Of a stretch of 64,000 nucleotides of DNA, positions 51,029 through 61,129 are shown piece by piece. Origin of the DNA: Amycolatopsis nigrescens CSC17Ta-90 (GTDB taxonomy: Bacteria; Actinomycetota; Actinomycetes; Mycobacteriales; Pseudonocardiaceae); contig NZ_ARVW01000001.1 of assembly GCF_000384315.1 (NCBI RefSeq), positions 4,588,157 through 4,652,156 on the forward strand. Direction: 5' to 3'. Under the pieces are notes generated by a model that ran no database searches, was not told the DNA's origin, and was given only the letters and a program-made list of their open reading frames with translations. Both the position numbers and the translations under genes were made by a program. Positions within the stretch are counted from its first letter, which is position 1. Every line of letters starts with the position of its first letter.

Positions 51029-52375
51029 TCAGGGTGCCGCTGACCGTGGTTCATGGTTGGTGATGCGGCCGTCGGCGAGGTAGAGCCGGCAGAAGATCGC
51101 ATGGTTGAGTTGCTGGCGCTGGTCGTCGTTGCAGATCCGATAGATCTGGACCGGAGGAAGGGCTTGGCCGAGTTCGTTGCTGGCGATATCGCCCGTGGCG
51201 AGCCTGGCTACCGCGTCGGCGACCTGCTGATGGCTGACGGTGGTGTAGTAGCGCTCGACGGCATGTTCAGCGATGGCGACGTTGACGTATGGGGCTGGAC
51301 AGTTGCCCTGCTGGCGGTTGCGGCAGAAGAAGTAGGTGTACTCGTCGCGACGGCGGGTGATGGTGTGCTGGATGATCATCCGTCCAGCGACGCCGGCTTG
51401 GTGGCAGTGTCCGCAGTACAGGGTGCCTTTGAGGTAGTGATGGTGCGTCCGCCTTCGCTCTCCGGATGTAGTGCGGGCGTCGAACACGGCTTGGACGCGG
51501 TCGAACAGGAACTGGTCGACGAGTGGTTTGTGGCGCCCGAGAACTTCTTCGCCGCGGTAGGTGACGTACCCGAGGTAGTAGCGATCGCGCAGCATCCGGG
51601 CGAGCTTGCTGATAGACACTCGCTGTGCGGGGTACCGGGCGGTGGGGCGGGTGCGTAGCCCGCGCTCGTAGAGCCGCTGGGACAGCTGGTCGAGGGTGAA
51701 GTTGCCGATGGCAAAGAGTTCAAAACCGAGTTGGACCAATGGTGCGCGTTCTGGGTCGACCATGATGGTGCGGATGTCGCGGCCATCAGTGCGGTCGATG
51801 TGGTTGAGGTAGCCGAGCCGGGCGCGGCCGATGGTGCCGCCGTTGCGAGCCTTCTGTCCCATCTTGTAGGCGATGTCAGCGCCGGACTCGCGAGACTGGT
51901 ACTCGTTGAACGTGGCGAGGATGCCGTGCATGAGTTGGCCGACTGGTGTGTCGTCGACGGACTCGGTGGCCGAGATCAGGCTGACGCCGCGCTGTCGTAG
52001 GTCGGCCATGATGAGCGCGTCATCGACCCGGTTGCGGGCCATTCGGGACAGCTTGTAGACGATCACATGGTCGACGTCGCCAGCATGGCGGATCCGGGCC
52101 AGCATTCGCTGGAACGCGGTGCGTTTGGACATCTCCAGTGCTGACCGGCCAGGTTCGACGTACTCTCCCACGATCGTCAATCCGAGTTGCTCGGCTTTGC
52201 GGCGGCAAGCCTCGCGCTGCGCCGGGATCGAGATGCCCTCCGGGTCGTAGTCCCGCCCGACTTGCCGGGTCGAGGACACCCGTAGGTAGAGGACCGTTGC
52301 TCGACCAGTGCCCGGGTGTGCTCCGTTCAGGAGCGGATTCTCCACATACAACGAAGATGAGGTCGCGTTGTTCAT
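51029..52375 (-). CDS. Large serine recombinase
   Basis: A 448-residue site-specific recombinase. The resolvase domain has YLRVSS (Ser34 catalytic) and YKLSRMARN. The Recombinase domain includes RARLGYLNHIDRTDG and SKLARMLRDRYYLGYVTYRG. A zinc ribbon (CGHCHQAG ... CRNRQQGNCP) and a short C-terminal coiled region complete the family layout. All catalytic residues look intact. Its position between tRNA-Ala and the restriction genes suggests it mobilised part of this island. Confidence 0.9.
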   Translation of the reverse strand: MNNATSSSLYVENPLLNGAHPGTGRATVLYLRVSSTRQVGRDYDPEGISIPAQREACRRKAEQLGLTIVGEYVEPGRSALEMSKRTAFQRMLARIRHAGDVDHVIVYKLSRMARNRVDDALIMADLRQRGVSLISATESVDDTPVGQLMHGILATFNEYQSRESGADIAYKMGQKARNGGTIGRARLGYLNHIDRTDGRDIRTIMVDPERAPLVQLGFELFAIGNFTLDQLSQRLYERGLRTRPTARYPAQRVSISKLARMLRDRYYLGYVTYRGEEVLGRHKPLVDQFLFDRVQAVFDARTTSGERRRTHHHYLKGTLYCGHCHQAGVAGRMIIQHTITRRRDEYTYFFCRNRQQGNCPAPYVNVAIAEHAVERYYTTVSHQQVADAVARLATGDIASNELGQALPPVQIYRICNDDQRQQLNHAIFCRLYLADGRITNHEPRSAAP

Positions 52376-52421
52376 AGCGGAGAGCCGAGCAGCGCGTCGC
52401 GTCGTGCGCGACTACGTTGGC

Positions 52422-52798
52422 TCACCAGGTGCCCAACGTCACGCTATCGGGTGGCGGGGTCGTCAGATGTAACACCAATGCACCAAGGCTGTCGGGATTG
52501 TCAAAGAACGACTGGCTGACACCTGTGGGAAGCGTCTCGCGCGCAGCCCATATCAGCGCCTCGCTCTCGACGGGAGGACGACCGCCGGGTATCTATCTGA
52601 CTGTGATCCCAACTTACTGATGTCGCGCCACGTATTCAGGTTCAACCCGCCGCACTCAAGGTGTTGACGCCGTGGCAGGTCGTCGAAGGGTTCTCGGTCG
52701 TCAGAGACTACGAACCCTAGATCGACATTGCCTGGGACGCGGTTGTCGAATGCCTCGCCGCCGAAGCGAAGTGGCTGGATCGTGCAGTGGCATGTCAC
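52422..52798 (-). pseudogene. Degraded reading frame, possible gene remnant
   Basis: GTG at 52798 opens a frame to a stop at 52553 (CHCTIQPLRFGGEAFDNRVP and onward). A shifted frame then gives ESEALIWAARETLPTGVSQ ending at TGA 52424. Both parts look protein-like, and one frameshift plus a stop separates them. Origin unknown; tentative. Confidence 0.3.
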
Positions 52799-53207
52799 GT
52801 CGTGCGGCCGGGAGGAGGTGCCGATTCGTGGGGAACAAGGACATCTGAGCCACCTTGACGGTCTCCGGCTCGCGCTGCGGTGAACGACCGCGACACCACA
52901 CCCCGAGGCCGACCGCACACACCACACCCACGGCTCCGACCAGGGCGACCGTGTGGAACAAGCCGATCTCGTCCGCGGCCACCCCGGCCGCGAGGATCGC
53001 CGCGCCCTGCGCGGCGTAAAGCGAGGTCGCGACCCACTCCATGACCCGGCCGCGTCGCGCGTCCGGCACCACGGCCTTGACCATTGCCTGTGCGTGGATC
53101 AGGCACGTGGTTGACAGCGCTCCGGACACCGCCCACAGCCCGTCCGACACCCACAACCCGGGCCCGGGCCGCCCGGTCGGGAAGGCGATCACCGAGCTGT
53201 TCTCCAC
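52701..53207 (-). pseudogene. C-terminal fragment of an MFS transporter
   Basis: The frame encodes the last two to three helices of a major facilitator transporter (DARRGRVMEWVATSLYAAQG, AGVAADEIG, VALVGAVGVVCAVGLGVW). The N-terminal ~250 residues are missing; upstream the frame closes near 53229, where the hsdM control repeats begin. This looks like a gene cut by insertion of the restriction island. Any product would be non-functional. Confidence 0.65.
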
Positions 53208-53250
53208 AGGCTGACCCCGGTGGGCATGTTAGATCTTTGAAATGTTACGT

Positions 53251-53296
53251 TTCTGATACGTGGATCTGTGTGATGATTCTGATACATCGACCTGTG
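53251..53296 (+). promoter_or_regulatory. Tandem 20-bp repeats upstream of hsdM
   Basis: TTCTGATACGTGGATCTGTG (53251) and TTCTGATACATCGACCTGTG (53277) agree at 17 of 20 positions and are 26 bp apart, just before the hsdM ribosome-binding site. They look like paired operators, possibly for the XRE protein encoded after hsdR. Confidence 0.55.
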
Positions 53297-53312
53297 AGGC
53301 GAGCGGGAGAGC

Positions 53313-55259
53313 ATGGCAGAACCGAAGGTAGCGACCACGGCCACGACGGCACGGATCGTCTGGGACACAGCGGACAAGTTCCTGCGCAACGTTGTCGACG
53401 AGGAGGACTACGGCGACTTCATCCTGCCGTTCACCGTGCTGCGCCGCCTCGAGTGCATGCTGGCGGACACCAAGGACGAGGTCGCGAAGTTCGTGGCCGC
53501 GCTCGGAGGGATGCCTTCGCACCTGATCGACATCGCGGTCAAGGACAGGTTCAACCTCAGCTTCTACAACGTCTCGCCGCTGGACCTGAAGACGATCGCC
53601 TCGGTAGACGACAACGTGGCGAAGTCCTTGAAGTCCTACGTCGAAGGCTTCTCCAACAATGTCGCCGACATCTGGGTCGCCTTCGACTTCAACAGGCGGG
53701 CTAAGGTTCTCGCCGACTCCAACCGGCTGCACGCCGTGGTCAAGCACTTCTCGGTGCTGGATCTGTCGCCGGGAAGCCTCCCGAACACCGCAATGGGTGA
53801 CGTCTTCGAGGACGTCATGTACCGCGCCTTCAACAAGAAGGGGAAGGCAGCGGGCAACTTCTACACGCCGCGCGACGCGATCAAGCTGATGGTCGACATC
53901 CTGATCACGAACGACGACGAGACGCTCGCGGGCGACAGCGCGCTGCGCTCGATCTATGACCCTACGGCTGGCTCTGGCGGCATGCTGCTCGTCGCGCAGG
54001 AGGCACTGCGGCGGATGAACGACAAGATCGACGTCACGCTGTACGGCCAGGAACTGATGCCCTCGGCGTTCGGCCTCGGCAAGGCCGACCTGCTGATCCA
54101 GGGCGGGCGGCCTGACGCCATCAAGCAGGGCAACACGCTCGTCGAGGACCTCTACGAGGGGCAAACGTTCGACTATGTGCTGTCAAATCCGCCGTTCGGC
54201 TCCGACTGGTCGGCCGACGAGAAGGCGGTCCGCGACCAGGCGAAGGTCAAGGGCTCCCGCTTCAGCCACGGTCTGCCAAGCACCGCCGACGGCCAGATGC
54301 TCTTCCTGGCGCACTGCGCCTCGAAACTCACGCCCGCGTCCAGAAACGGACAGGGCGGTCGTGCCGCCGTGGTCTCCAACGCCTCGCCGCTGTTCAACAG
54401 CGACAACGGGCCGACGTCCATCCGCCAGTGGCTCCTCGAAGGGGACCTGATCGACGCGATCGTCTCTCTGCCGCCAAGCATGTTCTACGGCACCGGCATC
54501 CCGGCGTTCGTGTGGATCCTCGACACGGACAAGGCCCCGAAGCGCAAGGGCAAGGTCCAGCTGATCGACGGCTCCGGCGAATGGGCCCTGCTTCGGAGGC
54601 CGATGGGCGAGAAGCGCCGAGAGATGCAACAGCAGCACCGCGAGACCCTGGTCCGGGCGTACCAGGACTTCGAGGACGCGGACCCTGCGATCTCTCGTGT
54701 CCTAACCCCCGAGGACTTCATGTTCCGCGATGTGCCCGTCTTCAAACAGGCCCGCTTGGCGGCGCGCTACAGCGAAGACGTCGTCGAGGCGCTTCGAGGC
54801 CGGAAGGACTTTACTGACGGGCACGTCGATGTCCTCAAGTCGCTCGATGGCACGCCGTGGAACGACCTCTCCATCAACTTCGCGGCGGCCGCGAAGGCGG
54901 CCAGTCTGAACAGCCCTGTCGGTCTTGTGGACGCAGTCATGAAGGCGATGGCTGTGCCCGAGGAAGATGCGCCGCTGGCGGTCGACCGCAAGGGGCAGCC
55001 CGTCGCCGCCAGCACTTGGAAGATCACTGAGCGCGCGCCTCTCAGCGAGGGCCTGGCAGAGCACATGAAGCGCGAGGTCCTACCCTTCTCACCCGACGCG
55101 CTGTGGGATGCGAGCAAAGCCAAGCACGGCAACGAGATTCCGTTCACCCGCATCTTCTACGCACCGGCTGAGCCTCGGCCGTTGGCCGAGATCGACGCCG
55201 AGGTGAAGAAGCTCATGGGTGAACTGGGCGAGATGTTTAGCGCTGTGAGCGACGAGTGA
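53313..55259 (+). CDS. hsdM: Type I restriction-modification methylase HsdM
   Basis: A 648-residue N6-adenine methyltransferase subunit. N-terminal HsdM helical domain, SAM motif DPTAGSGGM (216-224) and catalytic NPPF (292-295). The C-terminal region includes a PVFKQARLAARYSEDV segment. ATG follows GGGAGA. It forms M2S with HsdS to methylate the bipartite site and joins HsdR for restriction. GTGA-type overlap with hsdS. Confidence 0.95.
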   Translation: MAEPKVATTATTARIVWDTADKFLRNVVDEEDYGDFILPFTVLRRLECMLADTKDEVAKFVAALGGMPSHLIDIAVKDRFNLSFYNVSPLDLKTIASVDDNVAKSLKSYVEGFSNNVADIWVAFDFNRRAKVLADSNRLHAVVKHFSVLDLSPGSLPNTAMGDVFEDVMYRAFNKKGKAAGNFYTPRDAIKLMVDILITNDDETLAGDSALRSIYDPTAGSGGMLLVAQEALRRMNDKIDVTLYGQELMPSAFGLGKADLLIQGGRPDAIKQGNTLVEDLYEGQTFDYVLSNPPFGSDWSADEKAVRDQAKVKGSRFSHGLPSTADGQMLFLAHCASKLTPASRNGQGGRAAVVSNASPLFNSDNGPTSIRQWLLEGDLIDAIVSLPPSMFYGTGIPAFVWILDTDKAPKRKGKVQLIDGSGEWALLRRPMGEKRREMQQQHRETLVRAYQDFEDADPAISRVLTPEDFMFRDVPVFKQARLAARYSEDVVEALRGRKDFTDGHVDVLKSLDGTPWNDLSINFAAAAKAASLNSPVGLVDAVMKAMAVPEEDAPLAVDRKGQPVAASTWKITERAPLSEGLAEHMKREVLPFSPDALWDASKAKHGNEIPFTRIFYAPAEPRPLAEIDAEVKKLMGELGEMFSAVSDE

Positions 55260-56473
55260 CCGCGTACGCTGTCCACGAGTCCCTGCTTGAGGCCTCGGCG
55301 TTCCCGCTCGCACCCATTGGCTCGATCGTTGTCGAGCGAAACGAGAAGGTCAGTGAGGCCGACTTTCCGCCTCTGTCTGTTGGCAAGCTTGGGGTGACAC
55401 CGCAGCTCGCAGGGGTCGCGAAGACTCAGACCGAGGGCGAGCGGAAGCTCGTGCGTGCCGGAGATCTGGTCATCAACTCTCGGTCGGACCGGCGGGGCGC
55501 TTCTGGGCTCGCCCGAATGGACGGGGGTGTCTCCCCGGTATACACGGTGATGACGCCCAAGCCGGGCCTCCTGGTCGCCGAGTACGGCCACCACCTGTTG
55601 CGCAGCACGGCGTTCCAGGACGAGTTCTTCCGATGGGGCACAGGCATCGTGGACGACCTGTGGTCAACGAACTTCACGCGCATGTCCCGGATCCGCGTCC
55701 CTCTGCCGCCGCTGGACCTCCAGCATCGGATCGCCGCACGACTCAGCGAAGTCGAGGCGATGGTCAGGAAGCTCGACGAGCTGGCCGAAGCCCTTCGGCA
55801 GCGGTCGACGGACACCGCCGCGGTGTTCGGGCTCGCGGACGGTCACCCTGGACACGTAAAGGACGCCCATTCGCCGTTGTCCGGCATCCCCGACCATTGG
55901 CAGCGCACCAAGTTCGGCTACGACTTCTTCGAAAGCACCGAGCGGAACGGCGACAACCCGCCCGGCCCGCTGCTCTCGATCTCCGAGTACCGAGGCGTCG
56001 AGATCAACACCCGAACCGACGGACAGCAGGCGTCGTCGGACGTGTCGAACTACCGGGTTGTTCGACCGAACCAACTGGCCGCCAACATGATGTGGCTGAA
56101 CCACGGCGGCCTCGGAGTCTCGTCGCTGACCGGCTACATCAGCCCCGACTACAAGGCTTTTTGGATCTCACCGCGGTTTTATCCGCGCTACGTCCACCAC
56201 CTGTTCCGCAGCCAGCGCTACGTCGACTACTTCGGCACCATCGGCACGGGCGTCAGGCCGAATGCCCAGCGGGTCACGAAGACCGCTCTCGACATGATGC
56301 CGGTGCCTTTGCCTCCGATCGACGAGCAGCGGCTCATCGCTGACTACCTCGACAAGGTCACCGACAATGTCGATGACATGCTCGCGAAGGTCGCGACCTT
56401 GCGTGAATTGCTGGTCGAGCGATCGTCAGCCCTGTTGCTCGACGTCGTGACCGGACGGATGGAATTGGCATGA
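55256..56473 (+). CDS. hsdS: Type I specificity subunit HsdS
   Basis: A 405-residue product. Two target-recognition domains are each followed by a conserved helix: IRVPLPPLDLQHRIAARLSE and MPVPLPPIDEQRLIADYLD. This is the normal two-half-site layout. GTG at 55256 overlaps hsdM. The recognised sequence cannot be read from the protein. Confidence 0.93.
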   Translation: MTAYAVHESLLEASAFPLAPIGSIVVERNEKVSEADFPPLSVGKLGVTPQLAGVAKTQTEGERKLVRAGDLVINSRSDRRGASGLARMDGGVSPVYTVMTPKPGLLVAEYGHHLLRSTAFQDEFFRWGTGIVDDLWSTNFTRMSRIRVPLPPLDLQHRIAARLSEVEAMVRKLDELAEALRQRSTDTAAVFGLADGHPGHVKDAHSPLSGIPDHWQRTKFGYDFFESTERNGDNPPGPLLSISEYRGVEINTRTDGQQASSDVSNYRVVRPNQLAANMMWLNHGGLGVSSLTGYISPDYKAFWISPRFYPRYVHHLFRSQRYVDYFGTIGTGVRPNAQRVTKTALDMMPVPLPPIDEQRLIADYLDKVTDNVDDMLAKVATLRELLVERSSALLLDVVTGRMELA

Positions 56474-59400
56474 GCCACGCACAGCTGATGGAGCTCGAGT
56501 TCGAGACGAACCTCTGCACAGAACTCTCCGAGCGAGGATGGCTTTACGAAGACGACGGCAAGCCGACCGGCTGGGACGTCGGTCTAGCGATGGTTTCCGA
56601 GGACGTCCTCCACTGGCTCAGCATGCAGTATCCCGACGAGTACGACAAGGCCGTGCCGGCCGACCTGGTCAACGGCCAGCGCACCGACGCCGAGAAGAAG
56701 CTCCTGCTGCACATCACCAAGGAACTGGCGAAGGCGACCAAGATGGACGCCACCACAGGCCACCCCGTCGGCGGTCTTCTCGGCGTTCTGCGTAAGGGTT
56801 TCACCTACGCCCAGGTGGGACGTCCCGCTGCGAAGTTCGGCCCGATGATGGAGTTCCCTCCGGCGAACCCGAACCTCGCCGAGGTGGTCGAAGCCGCCGA
56901 GGCAGTACGGCTGCGGATCCTGCGGCAAGTGCGCTTCGACACCACGAGCAACGAGACGATCGACGTGGTGCTCACCGCCAACGGCATCCCGGTGGTGACG
57001 CTGGAGCTGAAGACCGACAACACGCAGACCGTTCAACACGCGATCCGCCAGTACCGCGCGGACCGCAAGCCCGGGAAGAACCGGCCGCTGCTGGCACCGG
57101 GGCGGGCACTCGTCCACTTCGCGGTCTCCAACGACCTCGTCTATATGACCACCAAGCTCGAGGGAGGCGACACCGTCTTCCTGCCGTTCAACCAGGGCAA
57201 CGACGGCCACGAGGGTAACCCGCCCTCGCCGACCGGCTCGCCGACCAATTATCTGTGGAACGAGATCCTCGCCCGACCGATGTTCATGCGGATCTTGAAG
57301 GATTTCGCGCAGTTCGAGTCGTCCAAGTCCGGCAGGAAGGGAGAGGGGCGCCTGGTTTTCCCGCGTTTTCACCAGCTGCGCGCCGTCGAGCGCATCATCG
57401 CCGACATCGAGGCCAATGGCACCGGCCGGCGCTACCTGGTCTGGCATTCCGCTGGCTCGGGCAAGACCAAGACGATCGCGTGGCTGAGCCATCGGCTGAT
57501 CCGGCACATGAGCGCTGACTCGAAGTCGACTTTTGACTCGGTCATCGTCGTCACCGACCGCACGGCGCTCGACGAGAACATCCGCCACGACATGAACCTG
57601 ATGCAGTCCAGCCAGGGCCTCGTGGTGTCTGTGGGGGAGAAGAAGTCGCAGGCCAAGTCGCCGCACCTCAAGAAGGCGCTCATGGAGGGTGACCACATCG
57701 TCACCTGCACCCTGCAGACCTTCCCCGAGGTCATGATGCTGATCGAGGACACAAGGGAGCTGCGCGGCCGTCGCTGGGCCGTGGTCGCCGACGAGGCCCA
57801 CTCGTCGCAGTCGGGCTCCGCGGCGCGGCAGTTGAAGGAGCTGCTCGCGGACGTGGAGCTGGACGAGGACGAGGACATCAGTGCCGATGACCTGCTGGCC
57901 GCCAAGGACTCGGCGATCGCCGCCTCCAGCAACATCACCTTCGTGGCGCTCACGGCGACCCCGAAGGCGAAGACACTGCGCCTGTTCGGCACCAAGCGGG
58001 ACGACCGCTGGGAGGCGTTCGATACGTACACGATGGCCCAGGCGATCGAGGAGGGCTTCATCCTCGACGTGCTGACCAATTACTCCACCTACGACATGTT
58101 CCTGCGGGTGAAGAACACCCTTGAGGGCGGCGAGGGCGAAGAGATCCAGGTCAACACCGGGGAGGCCGTCTCCGCCATCGTCAGGTACGCCCAACTGCAC
58201 CCGACGGCGATCGCGCAGAAGGTGCGGGTCGTCATCGAGCACTTCCGACGCAACGTCATGGGCATGCTCGGCGGCGCGGCCAAGGCGATGGTGGTGACCG
58301 GCTCCCGGCGGGAGGCGGTGACCTGGTCGCGCAAGTTGGGCGACTACATCACTGCCCAAGGCTACGACGACATGAGCACACTGGTGGCGTTCTCCGGCAC
58401 CCTGAAGGACGAGTCCGGCGATGAAGTCACCGAGATCGCGCTGAACGGGCACAGCGACGTCTCCAGGGCCTTCCGTGAGGAGGAGATCTACAAAGTCCTC
58501 GTCGTCGCCAACAAGTTCCAGACCGGGTTCGACGAACCGCGGCTCATGGCGATGTACGTCGACAAGAAGCTGACCGGCGTCGCCACGGTGCAGACGCTCT
58601 CGCGGCTCAACCGGATCTACCCCGGCAAGACCGCGCCGATGGTAGTCGACTTCCGCAACACGCCCGCGAGCATCCAGAAAGACTTCCAGGTCTACTATTC
58701 CGACGCCCACGTCGACGGCGACGTCGACCCGAACGCCCTGTACACGCTCGGCGAGCGGATGGACACCGCCGGGCTGTACAGCCAGGGGGACATGGACGCC
58801 GTCGCCGACGCCTTCCTGGCGGATTCGGGCGGAGAGGCCATCGCCAAGGCGCTCGCTCCGGTGAAGAACAACTGGACCGTCCAGTGGCGGGAGGCGCAGC
58901 TGTCGAAGGACAAGTTGAAGCGGGAGGCGCTTGAGCAGTTCCGCGCTGACGTGCTGGCCTATCGCAATGCCTGGCAGTTCTTGAGTCAGATCGTCGACTA
59001 CCAGGACCCCGAGCTGCACCGCCGGGCCATCCTGGCGACGTTGCTGGCCCGCAACCTGCACGTTCACGGGAACGAGTACGACGACAGCTATCTCGAGGGC
59101 GTCCAACTCTCAGGTGTGAAGCTGGTGCCGTCGGCGATTAACGAGGACCACTCGCTGGCCGACGGCAGCACCGACGGGATCAAGCTCCCGGAGTTCGACG
59201 GTGAGCGTCTCGGCTCGGGCACGCCGGTTCGCGGCCCGCTCGATGAGGCAATCGAGCGCGTCAACGAGATGTTCAAGGCCAAGGGGATGGACGTGCGGCC
59301 GGACAGTCTGTCGGGCTTCATCACGACATTTTGGGGTTTCCTGGATGCCAACGATGACGCGGTGGCCATGGCGCGGAATAACACCGTGGCCCAGCTGAAG

Positions 59401-59583
59401 GCGTCACAGGGCTTTAGTAACGCCGTCGGCCTCGCGGTGCTGCGGACGTGCCGGGAGTCGCAGGATCTCCAGTCCTACATGACCGACCCCGCGTTCATCG
59501 CCGAGATCGCGAACATCGCTGCCGAGGCCCTGCACTCGCACTACCACGGCGATCGGGGATCCGAGGCGAGCCGAGAGGCGTAG
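56470..59583 (+). CDS. hsdR: Type I restriction endonuclease HsdR
   Basis: A 1037-residue product. N-terminal PD-(D/E)xK nuclease (D165, E179-x-K181 in VVTLELK). SF2 translocase with Walker A WHSAGSGKTKT (about 325-335), DEAH in VVADEAHSSQ, TATPK motif, and QTLSRLNRIYPGK. A C-terminal helical domain binds HsdM. Complete and intact; overlaps hsdS by 4 bp. Confidence 0.95.
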   Translation: MSHAQLMELEFETNLCTELSERGWLYEDDGKPTGWDVGLAMVSEDVLHWLSMQYPDEYDKAVPADLVNGQRTDAEKKLLLHITKELAKATKMDATTGHPVGGLLGVLRKGFTYAQVGRPAAKFGPMMEFPPANPNLAEVVEAAEAVRLRILRQVRFDTTSNETIDVVLTANGIPVVTLELKTDNTQTVQHAIRQYRADRKPGKNRPLLAPGRALVHFAVSNDLVYMTTKLEGGDTVFLPFNQGNDGHEGNPPSPTGSPTNYLWNEILARPMFMRILKDFAQFESSKSGRKGEGRLVFPRFHQLRAVERIIADIEANGTGRRYLVWHSAGSGKTKTIAWLSHRLIRHMSADSKSTFDSVIVVTDRTALDENIRHDMNLMQSSQGLVVSVGEKKSQAKSPHLKKALMEGDHIVTCTLQTFPEVMMLIEDTRELRGRRWAVVADEAHSSQSGSAARQLKELLADVELDEDEDISADDLLAAKDSAIAASSNITFVALTATPKAKTLRLFGTKRDDRWEAFDTYTMAQAIEEGFILDVLTNYSTYDMFLRVKNTLEGGEGEEIQVNTGEAVSAIVRYAQLHPTAIAQKVRVVIEHFRRNVMGMLGGAAKAMVVTGSRREAVTWSRKLGDYITAQGYDDMSTLVAFSGTLKDESGDEVTEIALNGHSDVSRAFREEEIYKVLVVANKFQTGFDEPRLMAMYVDKKLTGVATVQTLSRLNRIYPGKTAPMVVDFRNTPASIQKDFQVYYSDAHVDGDVDPNALYTLGERMDTAGLYSQGDMDAVADAFLADSGGEAIAKALAPVKNNWTVQWREAQLSKDKLKREALEQFRADVLAYRNAWQFLSQIVDYQDPELHRRAILATLLARNLHVHGNEYDDSYLEGVQLSGVKLVPSAINEDHSLADGSTDGIKLPEFDGERLGSGTPVRGPLDEAIERVNEMFKAKGMDVRPDSLSGFITTFWGFLDANDDAVAMARNNTVAQLKASQGFSNAVGLAVLRTCRESQDLQSYMTDPAFIAEIANIAAEALHSHYHGDRGSEASREA

Positions 59584-59588
59584 AAGTT

Positions 59589-59804
59589 ATGACCGCTGAG
59601 AGGCCAGCACGCCCTGTGTTCGGAGAGGTGATTCGCGGGGCCCGCAGGAAGCGTGGTTGGTCGCAGGAGGAGCTGGGACGCGCCGCCGGCCTGTCAAGGC
59701 CAACCATCGCTAGAGTCGAGTCGGACAGCGACGTCAGCACTGCGACGATCGGCAAGATTGCGCAGGCGCTCGGGCTGAGGCTGGAGCTGACCGACCGCAG
59801 CTGA
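59589..59804 (+). CDS. Small XRE-family HTH regulator
   Basis: A 71-residue product; one HTH_3 domain: GEVIRGARRKRGWSQEELGR, AAGLSRPTIARVES, IGKIAQALGLRLEL. It starts 5 bp after hsdR and is probably co-transcribed. Size and position resemble controller proteins of restriction systems, so the tandem repeats before hsdM are a likely target. Confidence 0.85.
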   Translation: MTAERPARPVFGEVIRGARRKRGWSQEELGRAAGLSRPTIARVESDSDVSTATIGKIAQALGLRLELTDRS

Positions 59805-60071
59805 GCGGCAGTGCGGGGAGAACCTTCGCTGGGCCTGCGTAGCGTCGGAATGCCAGTCGGCACCGCCGGGCACCGGCACGAGGAACGGCCGAGAACACGG
59901 CGATCGGCGACATCCACTGTCCCGCTTCGAGTACGTCGAGCAGTGCCCGCAGGGCTGCGGAGCGTGGGCCGTGCCCCGACTTGCTCAGCGATACCTCATC
60001 GGTTCGTTCGACTGCGCTTGACAGAACGACCTGGCGCGGATGATTCGCGCTAGATCCGCTGGGTGTCTCTA

Positions 60072-60314
60072 TCACTGGGACCGAAGCCAGCGCACTCGCT
60101 GCATTGCGTCGAGCGGGTGCGTGGGTTCAACGTCATCGAGGAGCGTCGCCAGCACCGAGCGTCTCCTCGCCGCCAGGAGCCGTCTGTCGGCGATGGTGCG
60201 GGCCCGCACCGTGTGTGGACCCGCTGGAGAAGGCAGTGGATTGCCTGGCCCGCTCTGCGGCACCTGCCGGATCAAGGGGAGTGAGCGTCGTTTCGGTAGA
60301 CGGATCTTGTCCAT
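60072..60314 (-). CDS. Small basic protein coupled to the DUF2637 gene
   Basis: An 80-residue Arg-rich product. ATG at 60314 overlaps the TGA of the upstream gene (TGATG). The second half is helical (RRLLAARRRSVLATLLDD). Function unknown. Longer upstream frames here are shadows of the DUF2637 gene. Confidence 0.5.
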   Translation of the reverse strand: MDKIRLPKRRSLPLIRQVPQSGPGNPLPSPAGPHTVRARTIADRRLLAARRRSVLATLLDDVEPTHPLDAMQRVRWLRSQ

Positions 60315-61129
60315 CAGGCGGCCACAGGTTCGCCACCACGCTCTGCGTCTCGCGGGACGTTGCTCGATCGCTGATCGCCCTCGACGCGCGCTTGAAACTC
60401 GGAGCGCACGGCCTTGACCAGTCGCTGCGCCTGAGTCGCGCCGATGCCCAACTGGACACGGAGCGCATCTGCCGAAATCGGCTTCTGGTGAGCGGCACGA
60501 TGCGTAGCGTCCGCTTCTCGCGCCAGCTCCAAGAGCTTCTCTGGCGAACGCTTTGGCCGCGTCAAGCGGGGCCCATCCTGGCCGCCTGCCTCCTCCCAGT
60601 TGGTCTCGCGGCCTACCGGGCTCATTCCGGGCTGCTCCCGCACGAGCAACTCCGGCTGCCCTTCGGTAACCGCGGTGCGCGTGGCCGTCGAGGAATTGCA
60701 TTCACCGATCGCCTGCAGGAAGCCGGGGCCCACTTCAGCCCAGCCGATTAAGAGGAGCGGCCCGACCGCGTCGAAGGCTGCCTTTCCGTACTGACCTGCC
60801 ACTACCGGGTCGGCCACGTTCAACGTCAACGTGACCATGCTTGCGAAGGTCAGGAGCCGACGAGCTGGCCGTAGTACGTCCGCGGAGGCGCCAGCGAGCG
60901 CAAGATGCCGAGTACCCAGCAGCAGACCAAGGATCGACAGGTCGACTGCAGGCGCGACGAGCGGCGCGACCCAGACCAGGACTCCCAGCCGGAGAGCGAG
61001 GCTGAGGACGTTGCCGAAGCCGAACAGGAAGGTGAGGCCGACGACGGCGCCCATGATCACGGTGACGGCCTTAACGACGGTGGCCCCGTCCGAACTTGAT
61101 CGAACTGACATGGTTGCTGGCCGGGTCAT
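60314..61129 (-). CDS. DUF2637 membrane protein with C-terminal HTH-like region
   Basis: A 271-residue product. Four membrane helices within residues 20-145 ([40 protein letters not shown]) match the DUF2637 family of actinobacterial plasmids and AICEs. The cytoplasmic tail ends in a HTH-like segment ([20 protein letters not shown]). Plasmid spread or transfer is the usual suggestion for the family. Overlaps the HTH gene upstream. Confidence 0.75.
   Translation of the reverse strand: MTRPATMSVRSSSDGATVVKAVTVIMGAVVGLTFLFGFGNVLSLALRLGVLVWVAPLVAPAVDLSILGLLLGTRHLALAGASADVLRPARRLLTFASMVTLTLNVADPVVAGQYGKAAFDAVGPLLLIGWAEVGPGFLQAIGECNSSTATRTAVTEGQPELLVREQPGMSPVGRETNWEEAGGQDGPRLTRPKRSPEKLLELAREADATHRAAHQKPISADALRVQLGIGATQAQRLVKAVRSEFQARVEGDQRSSNVPRDAERGGEPVAA

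Larger units (their letters stand above)
52376..53312. other. Junction region with gene remnants
   Basis: Between the recombinase and hsdM lie a degraded reading frame, the C-terminal end of an MFS transporter, and the hsdM control region. No complete gene is supported. Confidence 0.5.

Noticed and set aside
56584..59106. 840-codon minus-strand frame
   Set aside because: Antisense shadow of hsdR.
60104..60751. 215-codon plus-strand frame opposite the DUF2637 gene
   Set aside because: Shadow of the membrane-protein gene and its small coupled neighbour.
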